DNA from: Nitrospina sp. UBA6727
Lineage (GTDB): Bacteria > Nitrospinota > Nitrospinia > Nitrospinales > VA-1
NCBI GenBank assembly: GCA_002454045.1
Contig: DKID01000016.1
Span: forward strand, 30,211-94,210
Direction: 5' to 3'
Length of the DNA stretch: 64,000 bases
The position numbers were made by a program, and so were the translations under genes. A model generated the notes under the pieces. It saw only the letters and a program-made list of their open reading frames with translations. It ran no database searches and was not told the DNA's origin. This document shows positions 26,340 through 34,909 of the stretch, in pieces (position 1 is the stretch's first letter; each line of letters opens with the position of its first letter).

Positions 26340-27698
26340 CTACATCGTCTTCTTATACAGCCGATGAATTGCCGTGATTTTATTTACCAACGATTCGATG
26401 TCTTCAGCAATAACCCGAATCATCTCCTCCTTGCGCATCCCACCTAAATCATAAATAACGTCCGGCACCGACCCGTAGTCCGCAAGCGCTTTCGCGGTTC
26501 CCCATTCCAGAGACGACCCCTCCCGCGCCCTTATATTCCCTGGCTCATCCGCCCTGTCGAAGGAAGCAATCTTGAACCGGAGGCGTCGGCATACACTCAG
26601 CAACTCGTCCGTATATTTGATGTTCATGACGGCGCGTTTTTGTGGGTCACGGCGCATGACCGTCAAAATAATATTGGCGACATGACGGGAACCGCCAAAC
26701 TCAGGCTCGGCGCCGGTGAAAATGTCTTCCCCATTTTTGACGATGCGCCCAGGAATGGCGAGAACATCCCGATGACTTTTTGCGTTGCGTAGCGCCAGGC
26801 CGATGTTGGTTTGCACCTCGGGAATCAATCGCCCGATTCTTTCTTCGCGGAATATCTGAATCGCGCGTTTCATTTCCTTTATCGACTGCGCTTGCTCCCT
26901 TCCCCGATGGAGCGCGGACAATGGCTCAACGCTCGCCCTGCCGCGTCCTGAAATCACTTGCCCAAGAATTGCCGCGCCGATAAACTCCTTCGCCATTTTT
27001 ACCGCCGGCAAAGTCCGCAAGCCTAAAGCCAAGCCGGCAGTAATCGCCGATGAAAAAACGCAGCCGGTTCCATGAGGGTTTAATTTCGACAGCCGGTCTG
27101 AACTCAAAATCTCCATCACCGTGTCGTCCAAAAATAAATCCTCAGGTTTTCCTCGCAAGTGTCCTCCCGTCAGCACCACCGCCTGCACTCCGGTTTTAAG
27201 GATGTTGCGGGCGGCGCGCTTCCTGTCCGCGGGCCGACGAATTTTTATTCCGGACAAAATTTCTGCTTCCTTGATATTTGGTGTCACGAGATGCGCTAAC
27301 GGAAACAGGTTTTTCTTCATCGTCTCAACCCCGGATGGGGTAAGCAACTTTTTGCCGGAGGTGGAAAAAATAACGGGATCAACAACCAGTTTTTTAACTC
27401 GATAACGTTTAAGCAGAGCGGCGACTCGCGCGACAATTTGTTCGTTGCCTAACATACCCGTTTTCACCGTCGGGCGGTTATCATCTTCAAGAATTGATTT
27501 GAGTTGGCTTTCCACGACGTCGGCTGGCAAATCGTCCACCGCCTGGACTCCCGCGGTATTCTGGGATGTAATGGAGGTGATCACTGTTTTCCCGAACACA
27601 CCGAGGGCGGAAAATGTTTTTAGGTCGGCTTGAATGCCGGCACCGCCACCGGAATCCGACCCGGCAATCGTTAAGGCTATAGCGGTTCTTTCAGACAT
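26340..27698 (-). CDS. thiD: Bifunctional HMP/HMP-P kinase fused to ThiN-type thiamine-phosphate synthase
   Basis: A 452-residue fusion. Residues 1-~265 are ThiD: AIALTIAGSDSGGGAGIQAD, KTGMLGN and GTGCVFSSAI with the anion-hole region at 210-219; it phosphorylates hydroxymethylpyrimidine and its phosphate. Residues ~274-452 are a ThiN domain (IGRLIPEVQTNIGLALRNA, GGSRHVANIILTVMR, DLGGMRKEEMIRV), which in archaea and some bacteria replaces ThiE in joining the pyrimidine and thiazole phosphates. Fusion in one chain would give the last two steps to thiamine phosphate. No TPP riboswitch is evident in the 85 bases upstream. Same strand as glmS and possibly co-transcribed. Confidence 0.9.
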   Translation of the reverse strand: MSERTAIALTIAGSDSGGGAGIQADLKTFSALGVFGKTVITSITSQNTAGVQAVDDLPADVVESQLKSILEDDNRPTVKTGMLGNEQIVARVAALLKRYRVKKLVVDPVIFSTSGKKLLTPSGVETMKKNLFPLAHLVTPNIKEAEILSGIKIRRPADRKRAARNILKTGVQAVVLTGGHLRGKPEDLFLDDTVMEILSSDRLSKLNPHGTGCVFSSAITAGLALGLRTLPAVKMAKEFIGAAILGQVISGRGRASVEPLSALHRGREQAQSIKEMKRAIQIFREERIGRLIPEVQTNIGLALRNAKSHRDVLAIPGRIVKNGEDIFTGAEPEFGGSRHVANIILTVMRRDPQKRAVMNIKYTDELLSVCRRLRFKIASFDRADEPGNIRAREGSSLEWGTAKALADYGSVPDVIYDLGGMRKEEMIRVIAEDIESLVNKITAIHRLYKKTM

Positions 27699-27783
27699 AA
27701 ATAAATTTCGTCAGAGTAAAAAACGGGAAAGGTTTAATGTAACAAGCCGTCTCAAAACTTGGCAATGACATTGTGGAAATTCT

Positions 27784-29604
27784 TCAGGCGACGGTGACGG
27801 ATTTTGCGAGCGACCGGGGTTTGTCGATATCACACTTCAGGGAGGTGGCAGTGAAATATGCGAACAACTGGCCGGTGACCAAATGGATAAGGGGCGCCGT
27901 CAAGGGAGGCATGCTGGGCAGGATAAGTTCTTCGCTGTATAAATCCTGGTTTTTCCGCGGCGGAGTGAAATGGATTCCTAAAACAAAACCCGACCGGGCA
28001 CGAATTTCTTCTATGCTATGTAGCGTGGCTTCATAAAGTACTTTGTCTTCAGGCGGCGGAACAAACACGATGGAAAAAACATCGTCGTCAATCATAGCCA
28101 GTGTTCCGTGTTTTAAAAATCCGCTGGACATTCCTTCCGCGTGAATATAAGCGACCTCTTTCATTTTCAAAGCTGTCTCCAACGCAATGGGATAATAAAC
28201 TCCCCGCCCTAAATAAAGCCAGTTGCGGTTCCCGGAATACCTGCTGGCGAGACGATGAATGAAGCCGGAGCGCTCGTTCAAAATTCCCTGGATGATCGCG
28301 GGAAGATCGCGCAACGCCCGCAGATGTAAGTTATAAGTTTTGCGCGTGATTATCTTTTTCTTCAAGGCGAATTTCATCGCCAACAAAGTGAGTATCACCA
28401 TTTGCGATAACGCCGTCTTGGTACTAATCACGCAGATTTCTGGTCCCGATCTTTGGAGAACCACTTTGTCAACCAACCGAGCGATGGAAGAGCCCATGAC
28501 GTTGACGATCGCCACTGTCCGGGCGCCCCTGGACTTCACATGCTTCAACGCCGACAAAGTATCAAAAGTCTCACCGGATTGTGAGATGGCAAAAACCAGG
28601 GACTGTTTCTTCACATTCGCCAACACCATGAACTCGTCGGAACTGATTGACGGAAAAAATTCTTGCGCCAACCGTGAAAAAATATATTTGGCATATTTCG
28701 CGACATAGAAACTGGTCCCCACGCCGAGAAAATAAGTGTTCCGGGATTTTGCGAACCAATCAACAATCTCATCGAGTTCTGATGTTTCCATGTCCAACGC
28801 ATTGGAAATTGTTTGCGGTTGCTCGTAAATTTCCTTGAGCATGTAATGAGGATAGCCCTCTTTTTTGGAAGTCTCGCTGTCCCACTCAATTTTGGTTATG
28901 GGTTTCGTAACTTCCTCCTTACTCAAAATATTTTTCACGACATAAGTGTCGCGGGACAAAATGGCGTATTCTCCGTCGTCCAGAATCACGGCGTTTTTGG
29001 TGTGGTCGATGAAGGCGTTGAAATCGGAACCAACGAATTTAATCTCGTCGCCAATTCCCAGCATCAGGGGTGATTCTCTTTTGGCGCAGAAAATCTGTTC
29101 GGGAAGGTGGGAGGAAATAAACGCCAACGCAAAGGTTCCTTCAATGAGGCTCAGCATTTTCACAAAAGCTTGCTCAACATTCTGGCTACGCTTAAAAAAT
29201 TTTTCCAGAAGGTGCGCGAGAATTTCGGTATCGGTTTCGGAAAAAAACTTGAAACCTTCCTTTTGCAACTGGTCTTTCAAGGGACGGTAATTGGAAATAA
29301 TCCCATTGTGTACCAACGCAAAATTTCCGTCGCGGGAAGTGAAAGGGTGTGTATTATTCTGCGTTACTTTTCCGTGCGTCGCCCAACGGGTATGGGCGAT
29401 TCCTATCTTGCTTTTCAGTTGGAGGATATTGTGTTTGCGATAAAACTCTTCCACACCGCCGACATCTTTTTTGATGATGAGGCGGGTTTTGTTCATCAAG
29501 GCAACGCCGCAGGAATCATAGCCTCTGTATTCCAGATTTCTGACTCCTTCGAAAAGAAGATTGGATATGCTTTTTAATCCGACGACGCCGCTGATTCCGC
29601 ACAT
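27784..29604 (-). CDS. glmS: Glutamine-fructose-6-phosphate aminotransferase (isomerizing)
   Basis: Makes glucosamine-6-phosphate from fructose-6-phosphate and glutamine, the entry to amino-sugar synthesis for peptidoglycan and LPS. 606 residues. The N-terminal glutaminase domain begins MCGISGVVG, so Cys2 becomes the N-terminal nucleophile; IAHTRWATHGKV and LVHNGIISNY follow. Two SIS sugar-isomerase domains include AISQSGETFDTL and GRGVYYPIALETALKMKEV. The C-terminus DIDKPRSLAKSVTVA is characteristic. It starts 15 bases after the GlmU-like gene, so the two are linked. Confidence 0.97.
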   Translation of the reverse strand: MCGISGVVGLKSISNLLFEGVRNLEYRGYDSCGVALMNKTRLIIKKDVGGVEEFYRKHNILQLKSKIGIAHTRWATHGKVTQNNTHPFTSRDGNFALVHNGIISNYRPLKDQLQKEGFKFFSETDTEILAHLLEKFFKRSQNVEQAFVKMLSLIEGTFALAFISSHLPEQIFCAKRESPLMLGIGDEIKFVGSDFNAFIDHTKNAVILDDGEYAILSRDTYVVKNILSKEEVTKPITKIEWDSETSKKEGYPHYMLKEIYEQPQTISNALDMETSELDEIVDWFAKSRNTYFLGVGTSFYVAKYAKYIFSRLAQEFFPSISSDEFMVLANVKKQSLVFAISQSGETFDTLSALKHVKSRGARTVAIVNVMGSSIARLVDKVVLQRSGPEICVISTKTALSQMVILTLLAMKFALKKKIITRKTYNLHLRALRDLPAIIQGILNERSGFIHRLASRYSGNRNWLYLGRGVYYPIALETALKMKEVAYIHAEGMSSGFLKHGTLAMIDDDVFSIVFVPPPEDKVLYEATLHSIEEIRARSGFVLGIHFTPPRKNQDLYSEELILPSMPPLTAPLIHLVTGQLFAYFTATSLKCDIDKPRSLAKSVTVA

Positions 29605-29619
29605 ATTCGTTTCGACCTG

Positions 29620-30825
29620 TTATTTTTGTGTTACGGAGTAGCACGCGGGGAAAGTTTTTCCCGGCGCGATGACTATGCCAGGCTGAAGTGTGTTGCCGGC
29701 TCCGACAACAACTCCGTCACCAAGAAAAGCCCCGAGTTTTTTCATCCCCGTGGCGATGGGTCGCTTCCCATTTTTCACGGAAATTGGTTCCCGGTCCATC
29801 GCCCGGTTCACGGTCATGCACCCTGCCCCCACGTCCACGTTCTCGCCCAACACGCTGTCGCCGACAAAAGAAAGCCGACCGATTTGGGAGTTGTCCATCA
29901 CCACGCAGTTTTTTAATTCCACGCCGCTCCCCACCGAACAGTTTTTTCCAACCGAGGTGTAACTCCTGATAAGAGAATTGTTGCCGATATAACTCCCCTC
30001 CCCGATGCAACACGGTCCCTCCAACACTGCGCCGGCTTTGATAGTCGCCCCCGCGGCGATGCGCACAATTCCTTGCAAGGTTACATTCGCTTCCAGCGTT
30101 GCGGTTTGGGTGATGGAAGATTCCTGCCACGAGTCCATGACCATTTTGTTCACGGTTAAAATTTCCCAAGGATAAACTACATCCAGCCACTCGTTTTCCC
30201 ACATGGAAGCACGCAGTCCATCTCCCGCCACCACTTTCTTCAACGCCTTCTCCATTGAGTTTCCCGAAGATTCCAGTAGTTCGAAAAAAGAGGCGGGCAA
30301 TATAAACACGCCCGACAGGACATAATTTCCGAGATTATTTCTTTTTGGTTTTTCGATGATTTTCGTGATTTCCATCCGCGCATTGAGGAAAACATTCCCA
30401 AACATCTGGTTGGACGGCGGCAGACAAATCGAGGCAACTGGACATTTGAAGGCATGAAAAGATTGCTGAACTTTGCTGAAAATATTTTCCGCGGTCAGGG
30501 TGTCGCCATACAAAAGCAGAAAATACTCGCCGGGGGATATTTTATTTTTAGCCTGCAACACCGCGTGCCCGATGCCCAGTTTGCGTTTCTGCTCCACGTA
30601 GTGCAGGTTCAATCCGTCGTGGTCTTGTTGCTGGAGCCGTTCGATTAACTTTTCCTTCTTATGTCCGACCACCATGAAAATGTCATTGATGCCGGCACTT
30701 TTCAGCAAGCCAAAAGTATTGTCCAACATCGTCCGCCCCGCAACTCCAACCATGGAGACGTGCCGAGTTTCCGAGAAAGGACTGAGGTGGACACCCTCAT
30801 CTGCGGCAAGGATTATGGCTTTCAT
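29620..30825 (-). CDS. GlmU-like nucleotidyltransferase/left-handed beta-helix protein with altered active site
   Basis: A 401-residue protein with an N-terminal sugar-phosphate nucleotidyltransferase domain (1-~230) and a hexapeptide beta-helix domain (~240-390) ending CMTVNRAMDREPIS and GVVVGAGNTLQPG. It resembles the archaeal-type bifunctional GlmU. Several motifs are kept: LGIGHAVLQAK, LLYGD (Asp108), EKPKRNNLGNYVLSGVF and the VYPWEILTVN end. But the catalytic loop, usually LAAGxGTR, reads LAADEGVH (Asp9, His13), and the PKPM lysine is replaced (RHVSM). NTP transfer may therefore be lost or changed. It precedes glmS and follows fis. Confidence 0.75.
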   Translation of the reverse strand: MKAIILAADEGVHLSPFSETRHVSMVGVAGRTMLDNTFGLLKSAGINDIFMVVGHKKEKLIERLQQQDHDGLNLHYVEQKRKLGIGHAVLQAKNKISPGEYFLLLYGDTLTAENIFSKVQQSFHAFKCPVASICLPPSNQMFGNVFLNARMEITKIIEKPKRNNLGNYVLSGVFILPASFFELLESSGNSMEKALKKVVAGDGLRASMWENEWLDVVYPWEILTVNKMVMDSWQESSITQTATLEANVTLQGIVRIAAGATIKAGAVLEGPCCIGEGSYIGNNSLIRSYTSVGKNCSVGSGVELKNCVVMDNSQIGRLSFVGDSVLGENVDVGAGCMTVNRAMDREPISVKNGKRPIATGMKKLGAFLGDGVVVGAGNTLQPGIVIAPGKTFPACYSVTQK

Positions 30826-30879
30826 CTAAGAAAATCCCGGCCAGGATAAGGTTGGCGGAGGGCGGCTCATGGCGACCAT

Positions 30880-31170
30880 TTATTTTTTCGAGATACCTTT
30901 GATTTTATATTCGACGATTTTTTTTCGTAACGTGTTGCGGTTGATTCCTAGAATATTCGCGGCTTTGGTCTGGTTGCCGCCGGTTTCCTTCAAAACAATT
31001 TCAACCAGCGGTTTTTCGATGCCCCCGATAATCAACTCGTGCAGATGCCCGTTGTTGGTTTTGTCCATCGCGCCGACATATTGCCGGATGGATTTGTCCA
31101 GCCATTTTTCCAAAAAAGTGGTGACTTGTTTTTTGGTTTTTTGCATAAACGACGGATTCATCAACACCAT
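30880..31170 (-). CDS. fis: Fis-family nucleoid/transcription factor
   Basis: A 96-residue protein matching Fis: an N-terminal dimerisation part (KKQVTTFLEKWLDKSI, LHELIIGGIEKPLVEIVLKE) and the C-terminal helix-turn-helix GGNQTKAANILGINRNTLRKK. Fis bends DNA and tunes rRNA and many other promoters. In enterobacteria it lies next to dusB; here it precedes the GlmU-like/glmS pair. The start is ATG 31170; ATG 31161 is also possible. Confidence 0.85.
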   Translation of the reverse strand: MVLMNPSFMQKTKKQVTTFLEKWLDKSIRQYVGAMDKTNNGHLHELIIGGIEKPLVEIVLKETGGNQTKAANILGINRNTLRKKIVEYKIKGISKK

Positions 31171-31211
31171 GGGTTTGACAACTGCGACACCATCCCCAAG
31201 GTCGTAAGTGG

Positions 31212-31361
31212 CTAGGATGCGGCGATAATAGCAGACTCATCCCACGCGGTCAAGTTCGGACTTCGCGGCGTTTTAAGCCGCGCAATTACAAGTTGATTCC
31301 ACTCCGCCGCATGGTCTAGGATGAAGCGGAAGTTGTCCAAAAACTTTTTGACGCGTTCCAT
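31212..31361 (-). CDS. Possible 49-residue small protein, unknown
   Basis: An open frame from ATG 31361 to TAG 31212. It begins MERVKKFLDNFRFILDHAA and continues EWNQLVIARLKTPRSPN. The first 30 residues form a plausible amphipathic helix. It starts only 5 bases from the mtaB ATG on the other strand and lies just upstream of fis. A perfect 6-bp stem (31264-31269 with 31277-31282) lies inside it. Could be a real leader-type gene or chance. Confidence 0.35.
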   Translation of the reverse strand: MERVKKFLDNFRFILDHAAEWNQLVIARLKTPRSPNLTAWDESAIIAAS

Positions 31362-31366
31362 AATCT

Positions 31367-32725
31367 ATGAAAGTCGCCTGCATTACATTGGGATGCCGAA
31401 CCAATCAGCACGACACCGCGGAGATGCAAACCTTGCTTGAGCGAGAAGGTTTTTCCATCGTCGGCAGTAGAGAAAAAGCCGCCGCCTATGTCATCAACAC
31501 CTGCACGGTGACCCAGCGTAGCGACACCAACTCCCGTCTCGCGGTTAAAAAATCTCTGGCGCTCAACCCCGATGCTCTAGTCGTGTTCACCGGATGTTAC
31601 GCGCAACTTAATCCAGATGAAGCCTCGCAAATCGATGGCCTCGACATCGTCTTGGGCAATGCTGACAAGTTGAAAGTCGCCGACATCATAAGGAAAAAAC
31701 TGGCAAGCCGCGACCGTCCGTGGAGGAAAAGTGCCGCCGTCGAGGTCGTCATGTCCGACATACATAAAGACCGTCTGTTCCGAACTATCCCGGTACGAAA
31801 TTTTCAGGGCATGACCAAAGCCTTCATCAAAGTTCAAACCGGTTGCGATGAAAAATGTTCCTTTTGCACCGTCGTCAAAGCGCGCGGTAAATCGCTCAGC
31901 GACACACGAGAAAATATTATCCGCAACATCAAACAAGCCGTCGCTTCTGGATTTAAGGAGATCACCCTCACGGGCATCAACATGGGGACATGGGGAATGG
32001 AACGCAACGAAACTTTTTCATCCCTAGTTCGCGACATCGTTGAACTTCCGGGAGATTTCCGCGTTCGGTTGAGTTCGATCAATCCAATGGAAATTGATAG
32101 CGACCTGATACAACTCATTGCGGAAACCGAAAAACTTTGTTCGCATCTTCATATTCCTTTGCAAAGCGGCGACGATGCAATCCTAAAAGCCATGCGCAGA
32201 AATTATAACCGCCGCCAATATTTTGAAGTTGTTCAACGCGCCGTCACCGCCATTCCCAGGCTGGGACTCGGCGCCGACGTTATCGTTGGCTTTCCCGGCG
32301 AAACCGAAGAAAAATTTGCAAACACCCGCGCGCTGATAGAACAGTTACCGTTCTCCTATCTGCATGTGTTTTCGTACTCACCGCGGCGGGGAACCGAGGC
32401 GCACCAAATTAAAGACGATGTCCCCGGGAACATAAAGAAACAAAGAAACCAAAACCTAACGCAACTGGCTAATCAGAAATCCATTAAGTTTCGCGAAAGT
32501 TTTTTGAAGCAGCAAGAAACCGCGCTGTTAGAAAATCAACGGGACGCGAAGTCGGGATGGCTCAAGGGTCATACCGGCAACTATATTCCGGTCATCGTGG
32601 AAGGTTGCGATTCATTGAAAAACAGCATGGTCGCCGTCACCTTGCAAAAAGTTTGCGGGCATCAGGTTGCGGCGGGATGTATCTCGCAATCGCCTGCCCA
32701 CTTTGTCCGCGGTGATTCGTCGTGA
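31367..32725 (+). CDS. mtaB: tRNA t6A37 methylthiotransferase
   Basis: A radical-SAM enzyme, 452 residues, that adds a methylthio group to t6A37 of ANN-decoding tRNAs. The N-terminal UPF0004 domain ligates one 4Fe-4S cluster with Cys10, Cys46 and Cys77. The radical-SAM cluster is held by Cys160, Cys164 and Cys167 in GCDEKCSFCTVVKARG, the latter phrase being typical of MtaB rather than MiaB or RimO. A C-terminal TRAM-like region follows. Its stop overlaps the smpB GTG by four bases. Confidence 0.93.
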   Translation: MKVACITLGCRTNQHDTAEMQTLLEREGFSIVGSREKAAAYVINTCTVTQRSDTNSRLAVKKSLALNPDALVVFTGCYAQLNPDEASQIDGLDIVLGNADKLKVADIIRKKLASRDRPWRKSAAVEVVMSDIHKDRLFRTIPVRNFQGMTKAFIKVQTGCDEKCSFCTVVKARGKSLSDTRENIIRNIKQAVASGFKEITLTGINMGTWGMERNETFSSLVRDIVELPGDFRVRLSSINPMEIDSDLIQLIAETEKLCSHLHIPLQSGDDAILKAMRRNYNRRQYFEVVQRAVTAIPRLGLGADVIVGFPGETEEKFANTRALIEQLPFSYLHVFSYSPRRGTEAHQIKDDVPGNIKKQRNQNLTQLANQKSIKFRESFLKQQETALLENQRDAKSGWLKGHTGNYIPVIVEGCDSLKNSMVAVTLQKVCGHQVAAGCISQSPAHFVRGDSS

Positions 32726-33180
32726 GCGACATTCAAATTATCTGCCAAAATAAAAAGGCGCGGCATAACTATTCCATCTCGGACACTCTGGAGGCGGGAC
32801 TCGTGTTGAAGGGGACGGAAGTTAAATCCCTGCGCGACGGCAAAGCCAACTTGGTCGACAGTTACGCCACCATCGATGGAGAAGAAGCGTGGCTGAACCA
32901 TTTTCATATCGACCCTTACGCTCCGGCCACGCAGTTCAACCATCACCCCATGCGCAAGCGCAAACTGCTTTTGCATAAAAAAGAAATCAACAAACTCATC
33001 GGCAAAACTCGAGAAAAAGGCTGCACTTTAGTTCCGCTGAAAGTTTTTTTTAGGAACGGGAAGGCGAAAGTTGATCTCGGCGTCGCCAAAGCAAAAAAAC
33101 TTTACGACAAACGCGCCGCGCTCAAGAAACACGAATCCGAACGCGAAATCGACCGCGCCATGAAATCCCGCAACCGCTAA
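32722..33180 (+). CDS. smpB: SsrA-binding protein
   Basis: Partner of tmRNA in rescuing stalled ribosomes, 152 residues. Key segments are NKKARHNYSI, EAGLVLKGTEVKSLRDGKAN, HIDPYAP, RKRKLLLHKKEI and the basic C-terminal tail KKLYDKRAALKKHESEREID. The start is GTG 32722 inside the mtaB stop (GTGA overlap), implying translational coupling. No ssrA gene was seen in the window. Confidence 0.97.
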   Translation: MSDIQIICQNKKARHNYSISDTLEAGLVLKGTEVKSLRDGKANLVDSYATIDGEEAWLNHFHIDPYAPATQFNHHPMRKRKLLLHKKEINKLIGKTREKGCTLVPLKVFFRNGKAKVDLGVAKAKKLYDKRAALKKHESEREIDRAMKSRNR

Positions 33181-33196
33181 ACAGGAGACGCACGCG

Positions 33197-34189
33197 ATGG
33201 AAATGGACGAAGTCATCGGAAAAATACTGCACGGTTATCGACCGGCGTGTGTAGTCATGACTGCTAACGAGTTAAAATTATTCGACCAGATTAAACAGCC
33301 AGCCACGGCAAAGCAAATCGCGGAAACCTTGAACTTGCACCGCGAAGCCACCGAGCGCCTGCTCAACTCACTCGTCGCGATGGAAATCATCACCAAGAAA
33401 AACCAAACCTACCACTTGCCAGAATCCGCGCACGACTATCTTACATCAGGCGGGAGCCGCTCTCTTCAGCAGTGGATTCAACTCGCCGCCGAGTTCTATC
33501 CGGTTTGGGGACAACTTTCCCCCTTCATAAAATCCGGCGTGCTCATCAAAAGTGTTATGGAAATGCTCGGCAGCGACCCGCACAAAATGAAGACGTTCAC
33601 CAACGCCATGCACGACAAAGCACGCAAAGCCACTTGGCTAATCGCCCGCGAAATTCCTATCGGAGAAGCAAAGACCATGCTGGATGTTGGCGGCGGGCCG
33701 GGGACCTACGCGCTGGAGTGGTGCAAACTGCACCGCCATCTGAAAGCCACCGTGTTCGACATCGCGTCGGTTTTGAGCGTCGCGAAAAATTACATCGAGG
33801 CATACGGATTGCAAGGTCAAGTTGATACCCGGCCGGGCGATTTTCATACCGATGATTTGGGCGACAGCCGATACGACCTCGTCCTGATGGCAAACATCCT
33901 ACACATGTATGACGCGGAAATGGGCAGGGCGTTGGTCAGCAAAGCGGCGAAAGCCGTGAAGCCGGGCGGGCGAATTATCGTCCACGGTTTCTGCACCGAC
34001 GAAAACCAAACCAGCCCCTTCGAGGACACGCTGTTCAATCTCAACATCGCCATGCTGAGCGAAGGCGGGCGGGCGCATCCCATCAAAGAAAAAATCAATT
34101 GGCTTGAAGGCGCCGGGATTTCCGACATCCGCCACTTCCGCATCGAAGCCGTCCCCACCGGAGTCATAACAGGTCGGCGTCACCACTAA
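33197..34189 (+). CDS. Class I SAM-dependent O-methyltransferase with winged-helix dimerisation domain
   Basis: A 330-residue protein. Residues ~10-90 form a winged-helix dimerisation domain (TANELKLFDQIKQPATAKQIAE). The catalytic domain has MLDVGGGPGTYALEW (SAM-binding), ATVFDIASVL, and LVLMANILHMYD followed by VKPGGRIIVHGF. This is the plant-type/CrtF-like O-methyltransferase architecture; the small-molecule acceptor is unknown. AGGAG upstream supports the ATG. It follows smpB by 16 bases and is followed by a hairpin terminator. Confidence 0.85.
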   Translation: MEMDEVIGKILHGYRPACVVMTANELKLFDQIKQPATAKQIAETLNLHREATERLLNSLVAMEIITKKNQTYHLPESAHDYLTSGGSRSLQQWIQLAAEFYPVWGQLSPFIKSGVLIKSVMEMLGSDPHKMKTFTNAMHDKARKATWLIAREIPIGEAKTMLDVGGGPGTYALEWCKLHRHLKATVFDIASVLSVAKNYIEAYGLQGQVDTRPGDFHTDDLGDSRYDLVLMANILHMYDAEMGRALVSKAAKAVKPGGRIIVHGFCTDENQTSPFEDTLFNLNIAMLSEGGRAHPIKEKINWLEGAGISDIRHFRIEAVPTGVITGRRHH

Positions 34190-34246
34190 CCGCGGCGGCG
34201 TGACGGTGACGGCGTAACGGCGCAATGATGCGGGAACGGTGGCGGT
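34190..34246. repeat. GC-rich gtgacggtgacggcg tract
   Basis: The spacer after the methyltransferase reads as imperfect copies of ggcgtgacggtgacggcgtaacggcg and ggtggcggtggcg. It belongs to the same sequence style as 4556-4629, 40117-40166 and 59753-59790. Confidence 0.5.
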
Positions 34247-34275
34247 GGCGATTAGTCGCCGCTTTATTTTTTTTC
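34244..34275 (+). terminator. Rho-independent terminator after the methyltransferase
   Basis: The stem ggcga (34247-34251) pairs with tcgcc (34256-34260) around a ttag loop, and is followed by gctttatttttttt. It lies between convergent genes and would end the mtaB-smpB-methyltransferase transcript. Confidence 0.6.
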
Positions 34276-34276
34276 G

Positions 34277-34909
34277 CTAGTGGTTGAGGCGGGAAAAATT
34301 TTTCAGCACGGTGAGACCCTGACGCTGACTTTTCTCTGGATGAAACTGGAAGGCGTGGATATTTTCCCGATGGATTCCAGAGGCGAAATCAATTCCATAA
34401 CGGGTGGTGGTGGCGACGATTGCCGGGTCGTCGGGGACGATGTAATAGGAATGTACAAAATAAAAATAGGACTCGTCGGCCACCGCATCAAACAACGAGT
34501 TGCGTGAAGTCGCGCGCACGCGGTTCCATCCCATGTGCGGAATTTTTAACGGCTCCCCGGAGTCGGACTTGGCGCGAACCTCTTTGAATCCCACCACCTT
34601 GCCGGGGAGGATGCCCAGTCCATCGACGCGACCAAACTCTTCGGCTTGACTAAACAAAAGTTGCAGTCCGAGACAAATGCCAAGAAAGGGCTTGCCGCTT
34701 TTTACCGACTGACGCACCGTGTCGATGAGATTCAGTTTCTCCAGATTCGCCATGCATTCTTTGAAAGCGCCAACGCCGGGGAGCACCACGGATTTTGCCG
34801 ACAGGATTTTCTGCGCGTCGCTGGTAACCGTCGCCGCGGCGCCGACGGCCTCAAAACCTTTTTGCACGGAGCGGAGGTTGCCCATCCCGTAATCGATGAT
34901 GGCGATCAA
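34277..34909 (-). CDS. hisH: Imidazole glycerol phosphate synthase subunit HisH
   Basis: The glutaminase subunit that supplies ammonia to HisF in histidine synthesis, 210 residues. Class I amidotransferase motifs: IIDYGMGNLRSVQKG at the N-terminus, nucleophile Cys in FLGICLGLQLLF, and His/Glu in FQFHPEKSQ. No ATG is available: the start is TTG 34909, directly abutting the hisB stop, with AAAGGAG 8 bases upstream. hisF and hisA are not in the window. Confidence 0.95.
   Translation of the reverse strand: MIAIIDYGMGNLRSVQKGFEAVGAAATVTSDAQKILSAKSVVLPGVGAFKECMANLEKLNLIDTVRQSVKSGKPFLGICLGLQLLFSQAEEFGRVDGLGILPGKVVGFKEVRAKSDSGEPLKIPHMGWNRVRATSRNSLFDAVADESYFYFVHSYYIVPDDPAIVATTTRYGIDFASGIHRENIHAFQFHPEKSQRQGLTVLKNFSRLNH

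Noticed and set aside
27699..27783. TPP riboswitch before thiDN
   Set aside because: The 85-base gap lacks the conserved CUGAGA-type core and suitable stems.
31264..31282. Hairpin cgcggc/gccgcg as a terminator
   Set aside because: There is no following T-run on either strand and it lies between divergent starts, where a terminator is not expected.
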